Assembly: GCA_918298275.1 (NCBI GenBank)
Contig: CAKJZO010000081.1
Location: 1-64,000 of the forward strand
Length of the DNA: 64,000 nt
From: Spirochaetota bacterium
GTDB taxonomy: Bacteria; Spirochaetota; Spirochaetia; Sphaerochaetales; Sphaerochaetaceae
Direction of reading: 5' to 3'
This document shows, in pieces, positions 25,451 to 33,009 of this stretch. The position numbers and the translations under genes were made by a program. The stretch's first letter is position 1; every line of letters starts with the position of its first letter. Below the pieces are notes generated by a model that saw only the letters and a list, made by a program, of their open reading frames with translations, did no database searches and was not told the DNA's origin.

Positions 25451-26245
25451 TCCGATATACTGCACTTCTCCCGGCACTGCTATGCCGGGATTTTTTATTT
25501 CAAAGGACATTCCGAGATTGCATTCCTCTGCAATCATATCGAAGTGGCAGATTGCAATCCCGAGGTCAATCTTCTGAAGATCCCAGCCGTTCTCCCCTAC
25601 ATATCCCCTGCCCGGCTTCTCATAGAAATGGGCGTTGCAGTCACTTATCACAACCCTCCAGGGCTGCTTGTTCACGGCTGACGGAGCAAGCCTCACAGCC
25701 TCAAGCGCCTGCGAAAGATTACCTGCATTCTCAGTGGTCAGAGGTCTGTCAAATGACCCGACAAAGAAAAGCTCATCAAAATCCAGCCTGCTGTCGGCTC
25801 TGACGCCCTTTCTCATCAGGGTTTCCCTCAATGACATCTTCCTCGCAGGATATCCGAGCGGACTTACACACGGCATGACTTCATCCGGGCCCAGGTCCAT
25901 GGCTTTCTCGAATGCTCCGCGGTTCATGGTTCCGGCTATCCAGGTGGTGCCGATACCCAGGCTCTGGGCATAGAGGACAATCTTCTCGAATTCATATCCG
26001 AAGGCCTCTTCGGCATGGGCAACACGTTTCATCTTGCCGGCAATGAAGGTATCGGTCCCTACGATGACAGGACTTGAAAGGCCATCGGTCTTGGCATCGA
26101 GGATCTTCCATACAATCGGAAGACCATAGGGATTACCGGCCTTTCGGGCAAAGTCCATGATTTTCCGGACATCGTCTTCGGTAAGTGCTCTTCCGTCAAA
26201 CGTACGGACGCTGCGTCTGCTTCGGATCACATCAATAGTATTCAT
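25433..26245 (-). CDS. Nitroreductase-family protein (TM nitroreductase-like)
   Basis: 270 residues. The opening IRSRRSVRTF is the FMN-binding start of nitroreductases, and the C-terminal half with AVRLAPSAVNKQPWRVV and ICHFDMIAEECNLG completes the fold of the duplicated-half subgroup. It likely binds FMN and transfers hydride from NAD(P)H; substrate unknown. The start codon has GGGGAGAAG upstream and overlaps the sirtuin stop by four bases, so it is the last gene of the SirTM operon. An earlier in-frame start 51 bases upstream is not needed. The 3' end overlaps the converging TrkA-C gene by 18 bases. Confidence 0.85.
   Translation of the reverse strand: MNTIDVIRSRRSVRTFDGRALTEDDVRKIMDFARKAGNPYGLPIVWKILDAKTDGLSSPVIVGTDTFIAGKMKRVAHAEEAFGYEFEKIVLYAQSLGIGTTWIAGTMNRGAFEKAMDLGPDEVMPCVSPLGYPARKMSLRETLMRKGVRADSRLDFDELFFVGSFDRPLTTENAGNLSQALEAVRLAPSAVNKQPWRVVISDCNAHFYEKPGRGYVGENGWDLQKIDLGIAICHFDMIAEECNLGMSFEIKNPGIAVPGEVQYIGSFLRF
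25470..25496 (+). terminator. Rho-independent terminator of the TrkA-C gene, embedded in the nitroreductase gene
   Basis: CCCGGCA-CTGCTA-TGCCGGG followed by A and six T. It starts 20 bases after the TrkA-C stop codon and lies wholly within the C-terminal codons of the opposing nitroreductase gene. Confidence 0.85.
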
Positions 26246-27231
26246 TCTTCTCCCCTCATTTTCTTCAACACGATTCCGATATCTCCGTCGATGCATATGG
26301 ACTGCTTCTCGATCTGTCTGATGCTGTAGGCTTCACCGTAGTTGATGCAGGCGTAGACCGCCTTCGGGTTCGATGCCGTCATCTGCCAGAACGGGTATTT
26401 GATGATCACGGGAGTATTGGAACCCACTCCGAGCTCAAGGTAAAGGACATGGAGATTCCTGTGCTCATACAGATAGTCCGAGTACGCCTCGGAAGCCCTG
26501 CGCCAGCCTTCGTCCTCGACGAAGCTGTCATCGGAGCGCAGGTTCATCACAACCTTCGAGCCGTCAACCGGACAGGTCGGGACAAAATCGGAAGGTATGC
26601 TCATCAGAACCTTCCCGTCTTCAGGTTCACGGAAGATTCCGTCCTTGTCTCTGACAAAGCCCTGTGCCTCCATTGCCTTCATGACCCAGCTTTCATTGTC
26701 GAAGGTTTCACGGATGGACGGATTCGTGCTCTGGAACAGCCCGAAGTCTCCCTGAGTGTAGAACAGCCTGCTTTTGTCGAACCCGGCTCTCTGGAACTGA
26801 TGGTCTACATTCGTGGTAATAACGAAGAAATCCTTATCTTTGACAAGTTTCAGGAGATCGTTATAGACAGGGCGCGGAGCATCCAGATATCTGTTTATGT
26901 ATATGTAGCGTGCCCAGTAAGCCCAGAAAACCTCATCGGAACCGAAATCCGCAAAGCCTCCGCCGTACATGTCCCTGAAGCCGTACTTCTGTGCAAAATC
27001 ATGAAACCAGAGATCAAAGCGCTCGCCGCTGTAGATGAATCCGGCGGACGTGGAAAGACCTGCCCCCGCCCCGATTACTATGGCGTCGGCCGTATCTATT
27101 TCAGTCCTCAGCCGACCGATCTGCTCGTCGAAGGTTCCCAGCCCTCTGGAAAGCTGAAGGTCATAGTTCCTTACCGCGTTGTATCCGCTTTGGATGGTAT
27201 CCCTGTATCCGTCATGAAAGAAGCGACTCAT
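26242..27231 (-). CDS. Class M sirtuin (SirTM), protein ADP-ribosyltransferase type
   Basis: 329 residues. The NAD-binding opening GAGAGLSTSAG (about residue 55) and the ITTNVDHQF segment (about residue 140) define the sirtuin fold. The insert RDMYGGGFADF and the WAYWARYI segment belong to the macrodomain-linked SirTM class. Where deacetylases have the catalytic histidine this protein has Gln in LFYTQGDFG, as in characterised SirTMs that ADP-ribosylate a lipoylated carrier protein. The gene overlaps the macrodomain gene by 20 bases. I chose the ATG with GGAGG six bases upstream. The usual partners GcvH-L and LplA2 are not in the window. Confidence 0.9.
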   Translation of the reverse strand: MSRFFHDGYRDTIQSGYNAVRNYDLQLSRGLGTFDEQIGRLRTEIDTADAIVIGAGAGLSTSAGFIYSGERFDLWFHDFAQKYGFRDMYGGGFADFGSDEVFWAYWARYIYINRYLDAPRPVYNDLLKLVKDKDFFVITTNVDHQFQRAGFDKSRLFYTQGDFGLFQSTNPSIRETFDNESWVMKAMEAQGFVRDKDGIFREPEDGKVLMSIPSDFVPTCPVDGSKVVMNLRSDDSFVEDEGWRRASEAYSDYLYEHRNLHVLYLELGVGSNTPVIIKYPFWQMTASNPKAVYACINYGEAYSIRQIEKQSICIDGDIGIVLKKMRGEE

Positions 27232-28006
27232 AGAACCTCCGATCCTCATCAAGGAAGACATTGAACACCACCTGCTCCACTGCTCCTTCATGGTCTTTCA
27301 GCCAGGAATCCACCGTCGAGGTTGCAATCTCGGCGGCCCTGTAGTTGGGGAAGCTGAACACCCCGGTGGAAATGCAGCAGAAGGCCACGCTCTTGAGGTT
27401 GTTTTCAAGACACATGTCCAGAGTGTTGGTATAGCAATCGGCAAGATCCTTCTCCAGGCTCTCGGTAAGGCGTCCCGTGACAATCGGACCTACGACGTGT
27501 ATGACTTTCCTTGAAGGAAGGTTGTAGGCATCCGTGAGCATGGGGATTGCAGTGGGCTGCTCATAGTCCGGTCCGTACTTCTCCCTCAGCTTATCCATCT
27601 TCCGGCTGCACTCCTCGCGAAGCTGGATGCCTGCGTAGGTGTGGATGCAGTTGTCTATGCAGTTATGCATGGGGACAAAGCAACCGAGCATCTGGGAGTT
27701 GGCGGCATTGACGATGGCATCCACCTCCAGCCTTGTGATGTCTCCCTGCCAGATTGACATCCGGTTTCGGATCACGGGAATGTTACAGAGCCTTACGATT
27801 CCCCTTTCCGCTGCCAGTTCCGAAAGATATTCATCCTGGACTTTAAGAAAATCGGAATCCTTCTGAGATGGCATCCTGACGTTGAACAGACTGCGCAGAA
27901 GCCTTTTCTGGGAAGCGCCCTCCGAGGGGATCTCAAGATTGACGTACTCCGGATTCTCTTTCAGAAGCGATCTGATCAGAAACAGCCTTTTCTCGATCTG
28001 GTCCAT
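27212..28006 (-). CDS. Zinc-containing macrodomain protein-ADP-ribose hydrolase
   Basis: 264 residues. The macrodomain is seen in QGDITRLEVDAIVNAANS, then a Cys/His-rich stretch (LGCFVPMHNCIDNCIH) of the zinc-binding macrodomains linked to SirTM, and the later GPIVTGRL and CCISTGVFSFP loops that hold ADP-ribose. It should remove ADP-ribose from proteins modified by the sirtuin encoded downstream, making the modification reversible. It starts 10 bases after the DUF1848 gene and overlaps the sirtuin gene. Confidence 0.92.
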   Translation of the reverse strand: MDQIEKRLFLIRSLLKENPEYVNLEIPSEGASQKRLLRSLFNVRMPSQKDSDFLKVQDEYLSELAAERGIVRLCNIPVIRNRMSIWQGDITRLEVDAIVNAANSQMLGCFVPMHNCIDNCIHTYAGIQLREECSRKMDKLREKYGPDYEQPTAIPMLTDAYNLPSRKVIHVVGPIVTGRLTESLEKDLADCYTNTLDMCLENNLKSVAFCCISTGVFSFPNYRAAEIATSTVDSWLKDHEGAVEQVVFNVFLDEDRRFYESLLS

Positions 28007-28016
28007 TTGTCACTCC

Positions 28017-28943
28017 TCAAATCAGGTTTTCCTGTTCCTCGATCCACGAGACCTGCGGAACATCGTGTATGATATCCCCGTCCATGTAGTTCCCTATCAG
28101 AAACGGAGAGTCCGGATCATGAAGCCGACTGCGCTGAAGAACCTTCTCTGGCTCGGCGTTGGCATAGCAGTAGCGACAAAGATGCCTACAGGTATTATAA
28201 GCTCCGATATCGCAGGAAAGATAGCATGCACATTCGGCTCTTGCTCCTTTCTTCTTCGGTGCATTCAGACGTTTTCCTATTGCCTTCTCGTAATCGCTGA
28301 TGCGCATGCATCCGCCGCAGTCCGCTCCGTAGCCGGCAAGCTCGTCCCCTTCTGCACAGGGTCTGACCGTCATCCCGTGTGCGGCGGCCATATCGATGAA
28401 GGCCTTGCCCAAGAACAGCCGTTGCTCCTTTGGAACTTCCCGGGCTTCCGGGAAGTTCCGTCTTACCTTGGGATAAAGGTCAATGAAGCTTATCACTGCC
28501 GTCCGGGTATACCCGTCAAGCTCTGCGGTCATCTTCTCGAATGCCCTGAGGTGATAGTCCATAGAATACTTGTCAGATATGAAAATCGGGTCATATCTCC
28601 ATCCTATGGCATCGATTCCCACGATATCAGACAATCTTCTGAAGTCATCCAGAAGTCTGTGCTTATCGGGAACGTTGGGCTCGATGTCATGTCCGTAAGG
28701 CGTAATAGTAACGTACCAGTACTGTCCGTAGTCCTTCAGAAGGTCCATATAGACGAACATCGGGGAAGGATTCTTGGTACAGAATCCGATTGCATCCACG
28801 ACCGACGGATCCAGACGGTATCGGCTTACCTGACTTGGATTGAATGGATTGCGTACGCAGACAGAGCCCTCACGAAGCCTGTTTGCGAACCACCGGGAAT
28901 AGAATGCGGGAATATCAGTTCGCTGGCCCGTGTTGATGATCAT
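28017..28943 (-). CDS. DUF1848 family protein, radical-SAM-like
   Basis: 308 residues. The N-terminal half (RTDIPAFYSRWFANRL, then WYVTITPYGHDIEP) matches DUF1848. Near the C-terminus CRHLCRYCYAN provides a C-x3-C-x2-C triad of the radical-SAM type, with further cysteines (CGGC, CACYLSCD) that could hold a second cluster. Activity and substrate are unknown. It is translationally linked to its neighbours: one base after the membrane-protein gene and ten before the macrodomain gene. Confidence 0.85.
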   Translation of the reverse strand: MIINTGQRTDIPAFYSRWFANRLREGSVCVRNPFNPSQVSRYRLDPSVVDAIGFCTKNPSPMFVYMDLLKDYGQYWYVTITPYGHDIEPNVPDKHRLLDDFRRLSDIVGIDAIGWRYDPIFISDKYSMDYHLRAFEKMTAELDGYTRTAVISFIDLYPKVRRNFPEAREVPKEQRLFLGKAFIDMAAAHGMTVRPCAEGDELAGYGADCGGCMRISDYEKAIGKRLNAPKKKGARAECACYLSCDIGAYNTCRHLCRYCYANAEPEKVLQRSRLHDPDSPFLIGNYMDGDIIHDVPQVSWIEEQENLI

Positions 28944-28944
28944 G

Positions 28945-29586
28945 TCAGTTGTCCGTGTTGCGGCCCAGACGCCAGAAAAGCAGCGCCATCAGCCAGTTTA
29001 GCAGACATACTGCAACCAGTAGCACGGCGCCTACTCCCCAACCCCACTTCAGAAAGCCGTAGATATCGGTCATGGGGTTGGATTTTCCTGTCCAGTTTGC
29101 CGCATTCACTGCAATGTACCCTATCCCGTAAATGATTGTCGGCACAACTGCCCAAAGGGAACCTGCGGTTCTGAGACTCTTCTCATGCTTAAGCAGAATC
29201 TGGGAAACTATTGCAAGAACCGGGGCAAACAGATGAAGCCAGAAGCATACCCCGGAAAACATCGGACCATAGCCTAGAGAAGGTCCGAGATAGACCAGGA
29301 CCACTATCAGGGTGACGCTTACGACGGAGCTTCCGGCCAGATGCAGGATGTACAGCGCCTTCGGAAAGCTTTCGGCCTTACTGATCAGAAGATGGACAAC
29401 GCATATCAGGGATGTCAGGGCGCAAAGCAGGTTGGAAAGAACCGTATAGTACCTGAACGCACCCAGACCGCTTGTAACCAGAACGGCATCGTTTTTGGAA
29501 AAGACCATCCCGAATACGGCATAGAAGACCGACAGGACAACCAGAATGTCCAGTATCATTATCAGTGTCTTCTGTCTGCTTGCCAT
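28945..29586 (-). CDS. Pr6Pr-family membrane protein
   Basis: 213 residues with six membrane segments, including SNLLCALTSL in the second and a LHLFAPVLAI segment typical of Pr6Pr-like proteins. Function unknown. I start at the ATG preceded by GAGG; the ATG 18 bases upstream lacks a ribosome site and lies at the predicted transcription start. It is the first gene of a five-gene operon with DUF1848, macrodomain, SirTM and nitroreductase. Confidence 0.75.
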   Translation of the reverse strand: MASRQKTLIMILDILVVLSVFYAVFGMVFSKNDAVLVTSGLGAFRYYTVLSNLLCALTSLICVVHLLISKAESFPKALYILHLAGSSVVSVTLIVVLVYLGPSLGYGPMFSGVCFWLHLFAPVLAIVSQILLKHEKSLRTAGSLWAVVPTIIYGIGYIAVNAANWTGKSNPMTDIYGFLKWGWGVGAVLLVAVCLLNWLMALLFWRLGRNTDN

Positions 29587-29608
29587 TCGGTTGCCTCTGT
29601 TCATCTAT

Positions 29609-29637
29609 AGAATAACTGACGTAAGGCAACTTCTCAA
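29609..29637 (-). promoter_or_regulatory. Putative promoter of the Pr6Pr-DUF1848-macro-SirTM operon
   Basis: On the minus strand TTGAGA and TATTCT are spaced by exactly 17 bases, matching the sigma-70 consensus at 5/6 and 4/6. Transcription would start near 29602, leaving a 15-base leader with the GAGG site. Confidence 0.5.
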
Positions 29638-29889
29638 GCGAATCGGTTGAAAAACTGAACCTATATTTCCTGATAAATAAAAACCCCTTTGCATATCTCC
29701 CCAAAATACTATCTGTATCTTGCATTAAGATAACACTTCAAAGACAATCCTGTAAACCGATCTTTGTGGCAGCAGCCTGAAGCCAAGCCCCTTTTCATAC
29801 TTTGAAAAAAACTGAATATATGTTGCTCAATAACCACGCATCGCAATCAAGAATAAGGCGAAAACAGAAAGAAACCAAGGAGGTCGGAA
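29638..29889. other. Intergenic stretch upstream of the SirTM operon and the small plus-strand gene
   Basis: Together with the preceding promoter this is about 300 bases without a gene. It is AT-rich. Apart from an AAGGAGG ribosome site at its right end, serving the small gene, I see no repeat, strong hairpin or conserved RNA element. Confidence 0.5.
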
Positions 29890-30051
29890 ATGAATCTGCC
29901 TATCAGAGCAATCATCACAGCAGCACGCAGAATGGGAGCCACGGTCTTCAAGATCGCAAGGAATCAGGACGGAGAATACGATTTTCAGTTCAAGTTCAAC
30001 GGGATCTACAGAAGCGTAAGCCTGCAGACCATCCTGGAATATGGAGAATGA
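29890..30051 (+). CDS. Small hypothetical protein, 53 residues
   Basis: The ATG follows a strong ribosome site (AAGGAGG, six bases upstream). The product opens MNLPIRAIITAARRMGATVF and continues with a charged, beta-rich segment (DGEYDFQFKFNG). It is basic at the start and has no membrane segment or known motif. It ends two bases before the converging monooxygenase gene. Existence rests on the ribosome site and balanced composition; no family recognised. Confidence 0.5.
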   Translation: MNLPIRAIITAARRMGATVFKIARNQDGEYDFQFKFNGIYRSVSLQTILEYGE

Positions 30052-30053
30052 AA

Positions 30054-30395
30054 TCATTTCCTTATGAATTTCTCATCCGCCGTATTGACGTCTGCACCTA
30101 CGAAGCGCTCAACGGACATGTGAAGGTCATACTTTTCCCTCAGTGATGCGATTCTGGCCATCATCGGTGATGCATGGTGAGCATCAAGAGCCGCCTGATC
30201 TTTCCAAGAGTCAATTAGAAGAACCGTTTCCGGATCAGATATTGACTGGAAGTACCGGTATCTGAGATTGCCGGATTCCGATCTGATTTCATCCGCAATC
30301 CCGGATGATTCCATTTCCTCGCAGAATGCCTTGGCAGAACCGTTTTTTCCCGTGTAATAAAGGTTGACCGTAATCACAAAAGCCCTCTCGTTCAT
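30054..30395 (-). CDS. Antibiotic biosynthesis monooxygenase (ABM) domain protein
   Basis: 113 residues, a single dimeric alpha+beta ABM fold: FVITVNLYY at the N-terminus, a central ESGNLRYRYFQS and the helix DSWKDQAALDAHHAS. Related proteins (YgiN, LsrG) act on quinols or signalling carbonyl compounds, often without cofactor. The start codon abuts the stop of the MATE-fusion gene (TAG-ATG), so the two are co-translated. Substrate unknown. Confidence 0.85.
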   Translation of the reverse strand: MNERAFVITVNLYYTGKNGSAKAFCEEMESSGIADEIRSESGNLRYRYFQSISDPETVLLIDSWKDQAALDAHHASPMMARIASLREKYDLHMSVERFVGADVNTADEKFIRK

Positions 30396-32210
30396 CTATT
30401 TAAGATCTTTGTCATCCACACGCAGTATCAGGGTGTTTGTCTTGAAAGTGCTGACATACTGGACATCGGATGCAAGCCCCATTACAAGTCTGATTCCGAT
30501 GTTGGCAGTCGGGTCAGCCTTGTTCTTTATCTCCATCTTATGCCGTTCAATCGGATTGAACGGAGTGCAGTCATCCCTGATTCTGAGTATTATCCCCTCT
30601 TCCCCGGCAAGCAGCCTGATGTAGATTAGGTTTTTCTTCTTGGCCTTGAATCCGTGCTGGATAATGTTTTTGCACATCTCCTCCACAAAAAGGGCGATCT
30701 TGTTTGCCGCCCTTACGCTGTAGCCGTTCTCCATGTAGAACAACATGGCAATCCCTGAAACCGCGGAAACTTCCATCATGGTATCGATGACGAATTCCAT
30801 CTCCTTGGCGTCGGGATCAAAGCGGTCTCCGACAAACAGGCGCTTGTCCCTGAAAGTCTTTCCTTTCTGCAAGAGGATGTAAGCAAGGGCCAGAACGGTA
30901 AGAGTCAGATCCACACCGAGAACCGAGAGCCAGACACCCCGCTGTCCTATGATTCTGATCCACAGTTCCATGAGGGAAACCGGTGCGACAAATATCATTA
31001 AGGTCATCATGATGTTGGCGGTCTTGATCTTCTTGACGCCCTGAAGGTAATTGATCAGGCAGTAAAGGAAAACTCTCAGGGACAGTGTGATTGCAACAAC
31101 CCTGACGCCCTCCACGCCCATGGCAAGAGTGTCTGAATTCTCAAACCCCAGATACAGTCCGGCAAAGAACCTCGGAAAAGCAAACAGAATCACGCCGCAC
31201 GCCAGACTAAGGATGATTCCCTGACTCATCGATGCTTTCTGGAGATCATTCAGCGAGTATCGGTCTTCTTCAGAAAAGAAAATCCCGGACATCACCCAAA
31301 CCGAGTCGGATGTCCCGAGATACAGGAATCCGAAAAGGTACAGCACGCTGTTCTGCATTCCGTAGACAGCTATCACGGAACTTCTGAACGCTGCGGCAAT
31401 AATGTGGTTTATCACTATTCCGGCAGCAGAAGCCGTGACTTTGTTCACTGCGCTGATGGAGCCGCGGTAGAACAGTTGCCCGAAAATGGAAAACGGCTTT
31501 CCCTTCCAGTCCACGTGAAATCGGAGATTCCTGTTCTTTTTGAGAAAATGCGTCGCCATGACGCCGAAGTATGCAACATAACTGGCGGAGGTCGCCAGAG
31601 CGAGCCCGAACATGCCCAGATCGGTGAAAAGCACCACATAGAAATCCAGAGCCACATTGATTCCGGTCATTGCACAGACAGCATAGACGGACCGGGAGTA
31701 ATCGTTGTCCAACCCCATGTAGCCTGCCAGGATTGTCGCACCGCATACAAACGGAAGTCCGAAGGAGTATCCTCTGAGGTAATCCGCCCCGATAGGCTCC
31801 AGCAAGGCATTGTCTCCCGTAGCACCGAGGATCCGCATTATCAGCGATGGAATCAGCAGACACAGCACAGAGAAAAAGACGGCGATTATAGTGGATATCA
31901 CGAGGGCAAAGGAGAACGCACTGTTGGCTTTTTTCTTTTCTCCCTTTCCCAGATGCTCAACATACAGGCTTCGTGAACCGCCTGCAAGCACAGATCCAGT
32001 AATGGTGAAGATCAGAAAAGCCGGCCTCAGAAGGCTGCTGGCCGCTACGGCATCGACACCCAGATAGTTTCCGGTGACTATCCCGTCCACGACAGGGCCC
32101 AGGATGAAAGCCATGGAGGTACCGAAGTGGGCAGCAAGATTCTTCCTGAATATGCTGTTCACGACGTTGTACCTGTATTCCGTCTGAATCTGCCTGATCG
32201 AATTCACCAC
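30396..32210 (-). CDS. MATE-family transporter fused to a C-terminal HATPase (anti-sigma/RsbW-like) domain
   Basis: About 604 residues. Residues 20-440 carry some twelve membrane segments with MATE features (GPVVDGIVTGNYLG; later YRGSISAVNKVTASAAG). After a short linker, residues 455-600 form a GHKL ATPase domain: N-box EEMCKNIIQHG, G1 box RDDCTPFNP, G2 NIGIRLVMGLASD. This domain usually occurs in anti-sigma kinases and histidine kinases, not in exporters. I see no phospho-acceptor histidine domain. The GTG start is chosen for GGAGAG nine bases upstream; a TTG 27 bases earlier is possible. Confidence 0.85.
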   Translation of the reverse strand: MVNSIRQIQTEYRYNVVNSIFRKNLAAHFGTSMAFILGPVVDGIVTGNYLGVDAVAASSLLRPAFLIFTITGSVLAGGSRSLYVEHLGKGEKKKANSAFSFALVISTIIAVFFSVLCLLIPSLIMRILGATGDNALLEPIGADYLRGYSFGLPFVCGATILAGYMGLDNDYSRSVYAVCAMTGINVALDFYVVLFTDLGMFGLALATSASYVAYFGVMATHFLKKNRNLRFHVDWKGKPFSIFGQLFYRGSISAVNKVTASAAGIVINHIIAAAFRSSVIAVYGMQNSVLYLFGFLYLGTSDSVWVMSGIFFSEEDRYSLNDLQKASMSQGIILSLACGVILFAFPRFFAGLYLGFENSDTLAMGVEGVRVVAITLSLRVFLYCLINYLQGVKKIKTANIMMTLMIFVAPVSLMELWIRIIGQRGVWLSVLGVDLTLTVLALAYILLQKGKTFRDKRLFVGDRFDPDAKEMEFVIDTMMEVSAVSGIAMLFYMENGYSVRAANKIALFVEEMCKNIIQHGFKAKKKNLIYIRLLAGEEGIILRIRDDCTPFNPIERHKMEIKNKADPTANIGIRLVMGLASDVQYVSTFKTNTLILRVDDKDLK

Positions 32211-32244
32211 TTCTGTTTTCTCTCCGAATACCCTCAATCAGTAC

Positions 32245-32877
32245 TTAAGCCTTTCTAATCGGGTGCCTTATTACTGTTCTGTTCTTGTCAGGGTCGACCT
32301 TTCTGGGATCGCTGAGATAGATTTCATGATGCAGTCTCCTGTCCGAGAAATCAAGCTCATAGCCCTGTTCCCTTGCAAACGAATGCATCATTTCCACGGT
32401 AGCAGGCTCATCGTCATATAGACCGATATGCATGCACTGAACGCAAAGGCCCTCTGTGATGGTAAGAAACTCGACTTTTGAGAAGTCTTCCTTTTTCTTG
32501 CGTGTAGCCTCTCCGACCGCCCAATCGAAGTCTTCCCTGGTCACGAAATCGGGAAGTCTGATGACGGATATCCAGTTGAAGTTCTCCTTGTGTGCATAAT
32601 CGACTCCGGCAACATCATCCTGCCACCAGAACCCCTCGAGGGGAGGAACCACATAGTCAAAGAATCCCTTTATCTGATGGCTCCCCTTCTTGCTCATCTT
32701 GATCGTATAGGCAATTCCATAAAGCAGGTTGAGTGCCTTTGAATACTCTCCGTCGGGATCATTGGGGTTTCCCTTGCCTCTTACCGCAATGAAGTTGAAT
32801 GCAGGAACCGTGACAATTCCAGGCTTGCTTGCCGGCAGATAGAACTCCTTGTATTCTTTCTTGAAATCAAATGCCAT
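32245..32877 (-). CDS. GyrI-like small-molecule-binding domain protein
   Basis: 210 residues, a free-standing GyrI-like/SOUL-type domain: PAFNFIAVRGKGNPND near the N-terminus, and a duplicated alpha+beta core with PPLEGFWW and MHIGLYDDEPATV. Such domains bind hydrophobic cations or drugs, and some hydrolyse them. It lies between an MFS exporter and a MATE-fusion gene, a setting that suggests drug sensing or detoxification. A TATAAT box (minus strand, at 32896-32901) just upstream may give it its own promoter. Confidence 0.88.
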   Translation of the reverse strand: MAFDFKKEYKEFYLPASKPGIVTVPAFNFIAVRGKGNPNDPDGEYSKALNLLYGIAYTIKMSKKGSHQIKGFFDYVVPPLEGFWWQDDVAGVDYAHKENFNWISVIRLPDFVTREDFDWAVGEATRKKKEDFSKVEFLTITEGLCVQCMHIGLYDDEPATVEMMHSFAREQGYELDFSDRRLHHEIYLSDPRKVDPDKNRTVIRHPIRKA

Positions 32878-32928
32878 TTGCGACCTCTCCTGCAGATTAT
32901 ACTACCATACCTGCCCAAAGATTTGCTA

Positions 32929-32969
32929 ATTCAGCCAAAACAATTACAAATGCGGAAATCGGCTGAAAT
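32929..32969. repeat. Inverted-repeat element, copy 1
   Basis: ATTCAGCCAAAACAA at one end and CGGCTGAAAT at the other form a TTCAGCC/GGCTGAA inverted repeat with 24 bases between. A similar element lies at 37443-37482; both are upstream of minus-strand genes. Confidence 0.35.
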
Positions 32970-33009
32970 GGTCCATTCGTGTGCGGCCGTACCGGGGTAT
33001 CAGGAAGCC

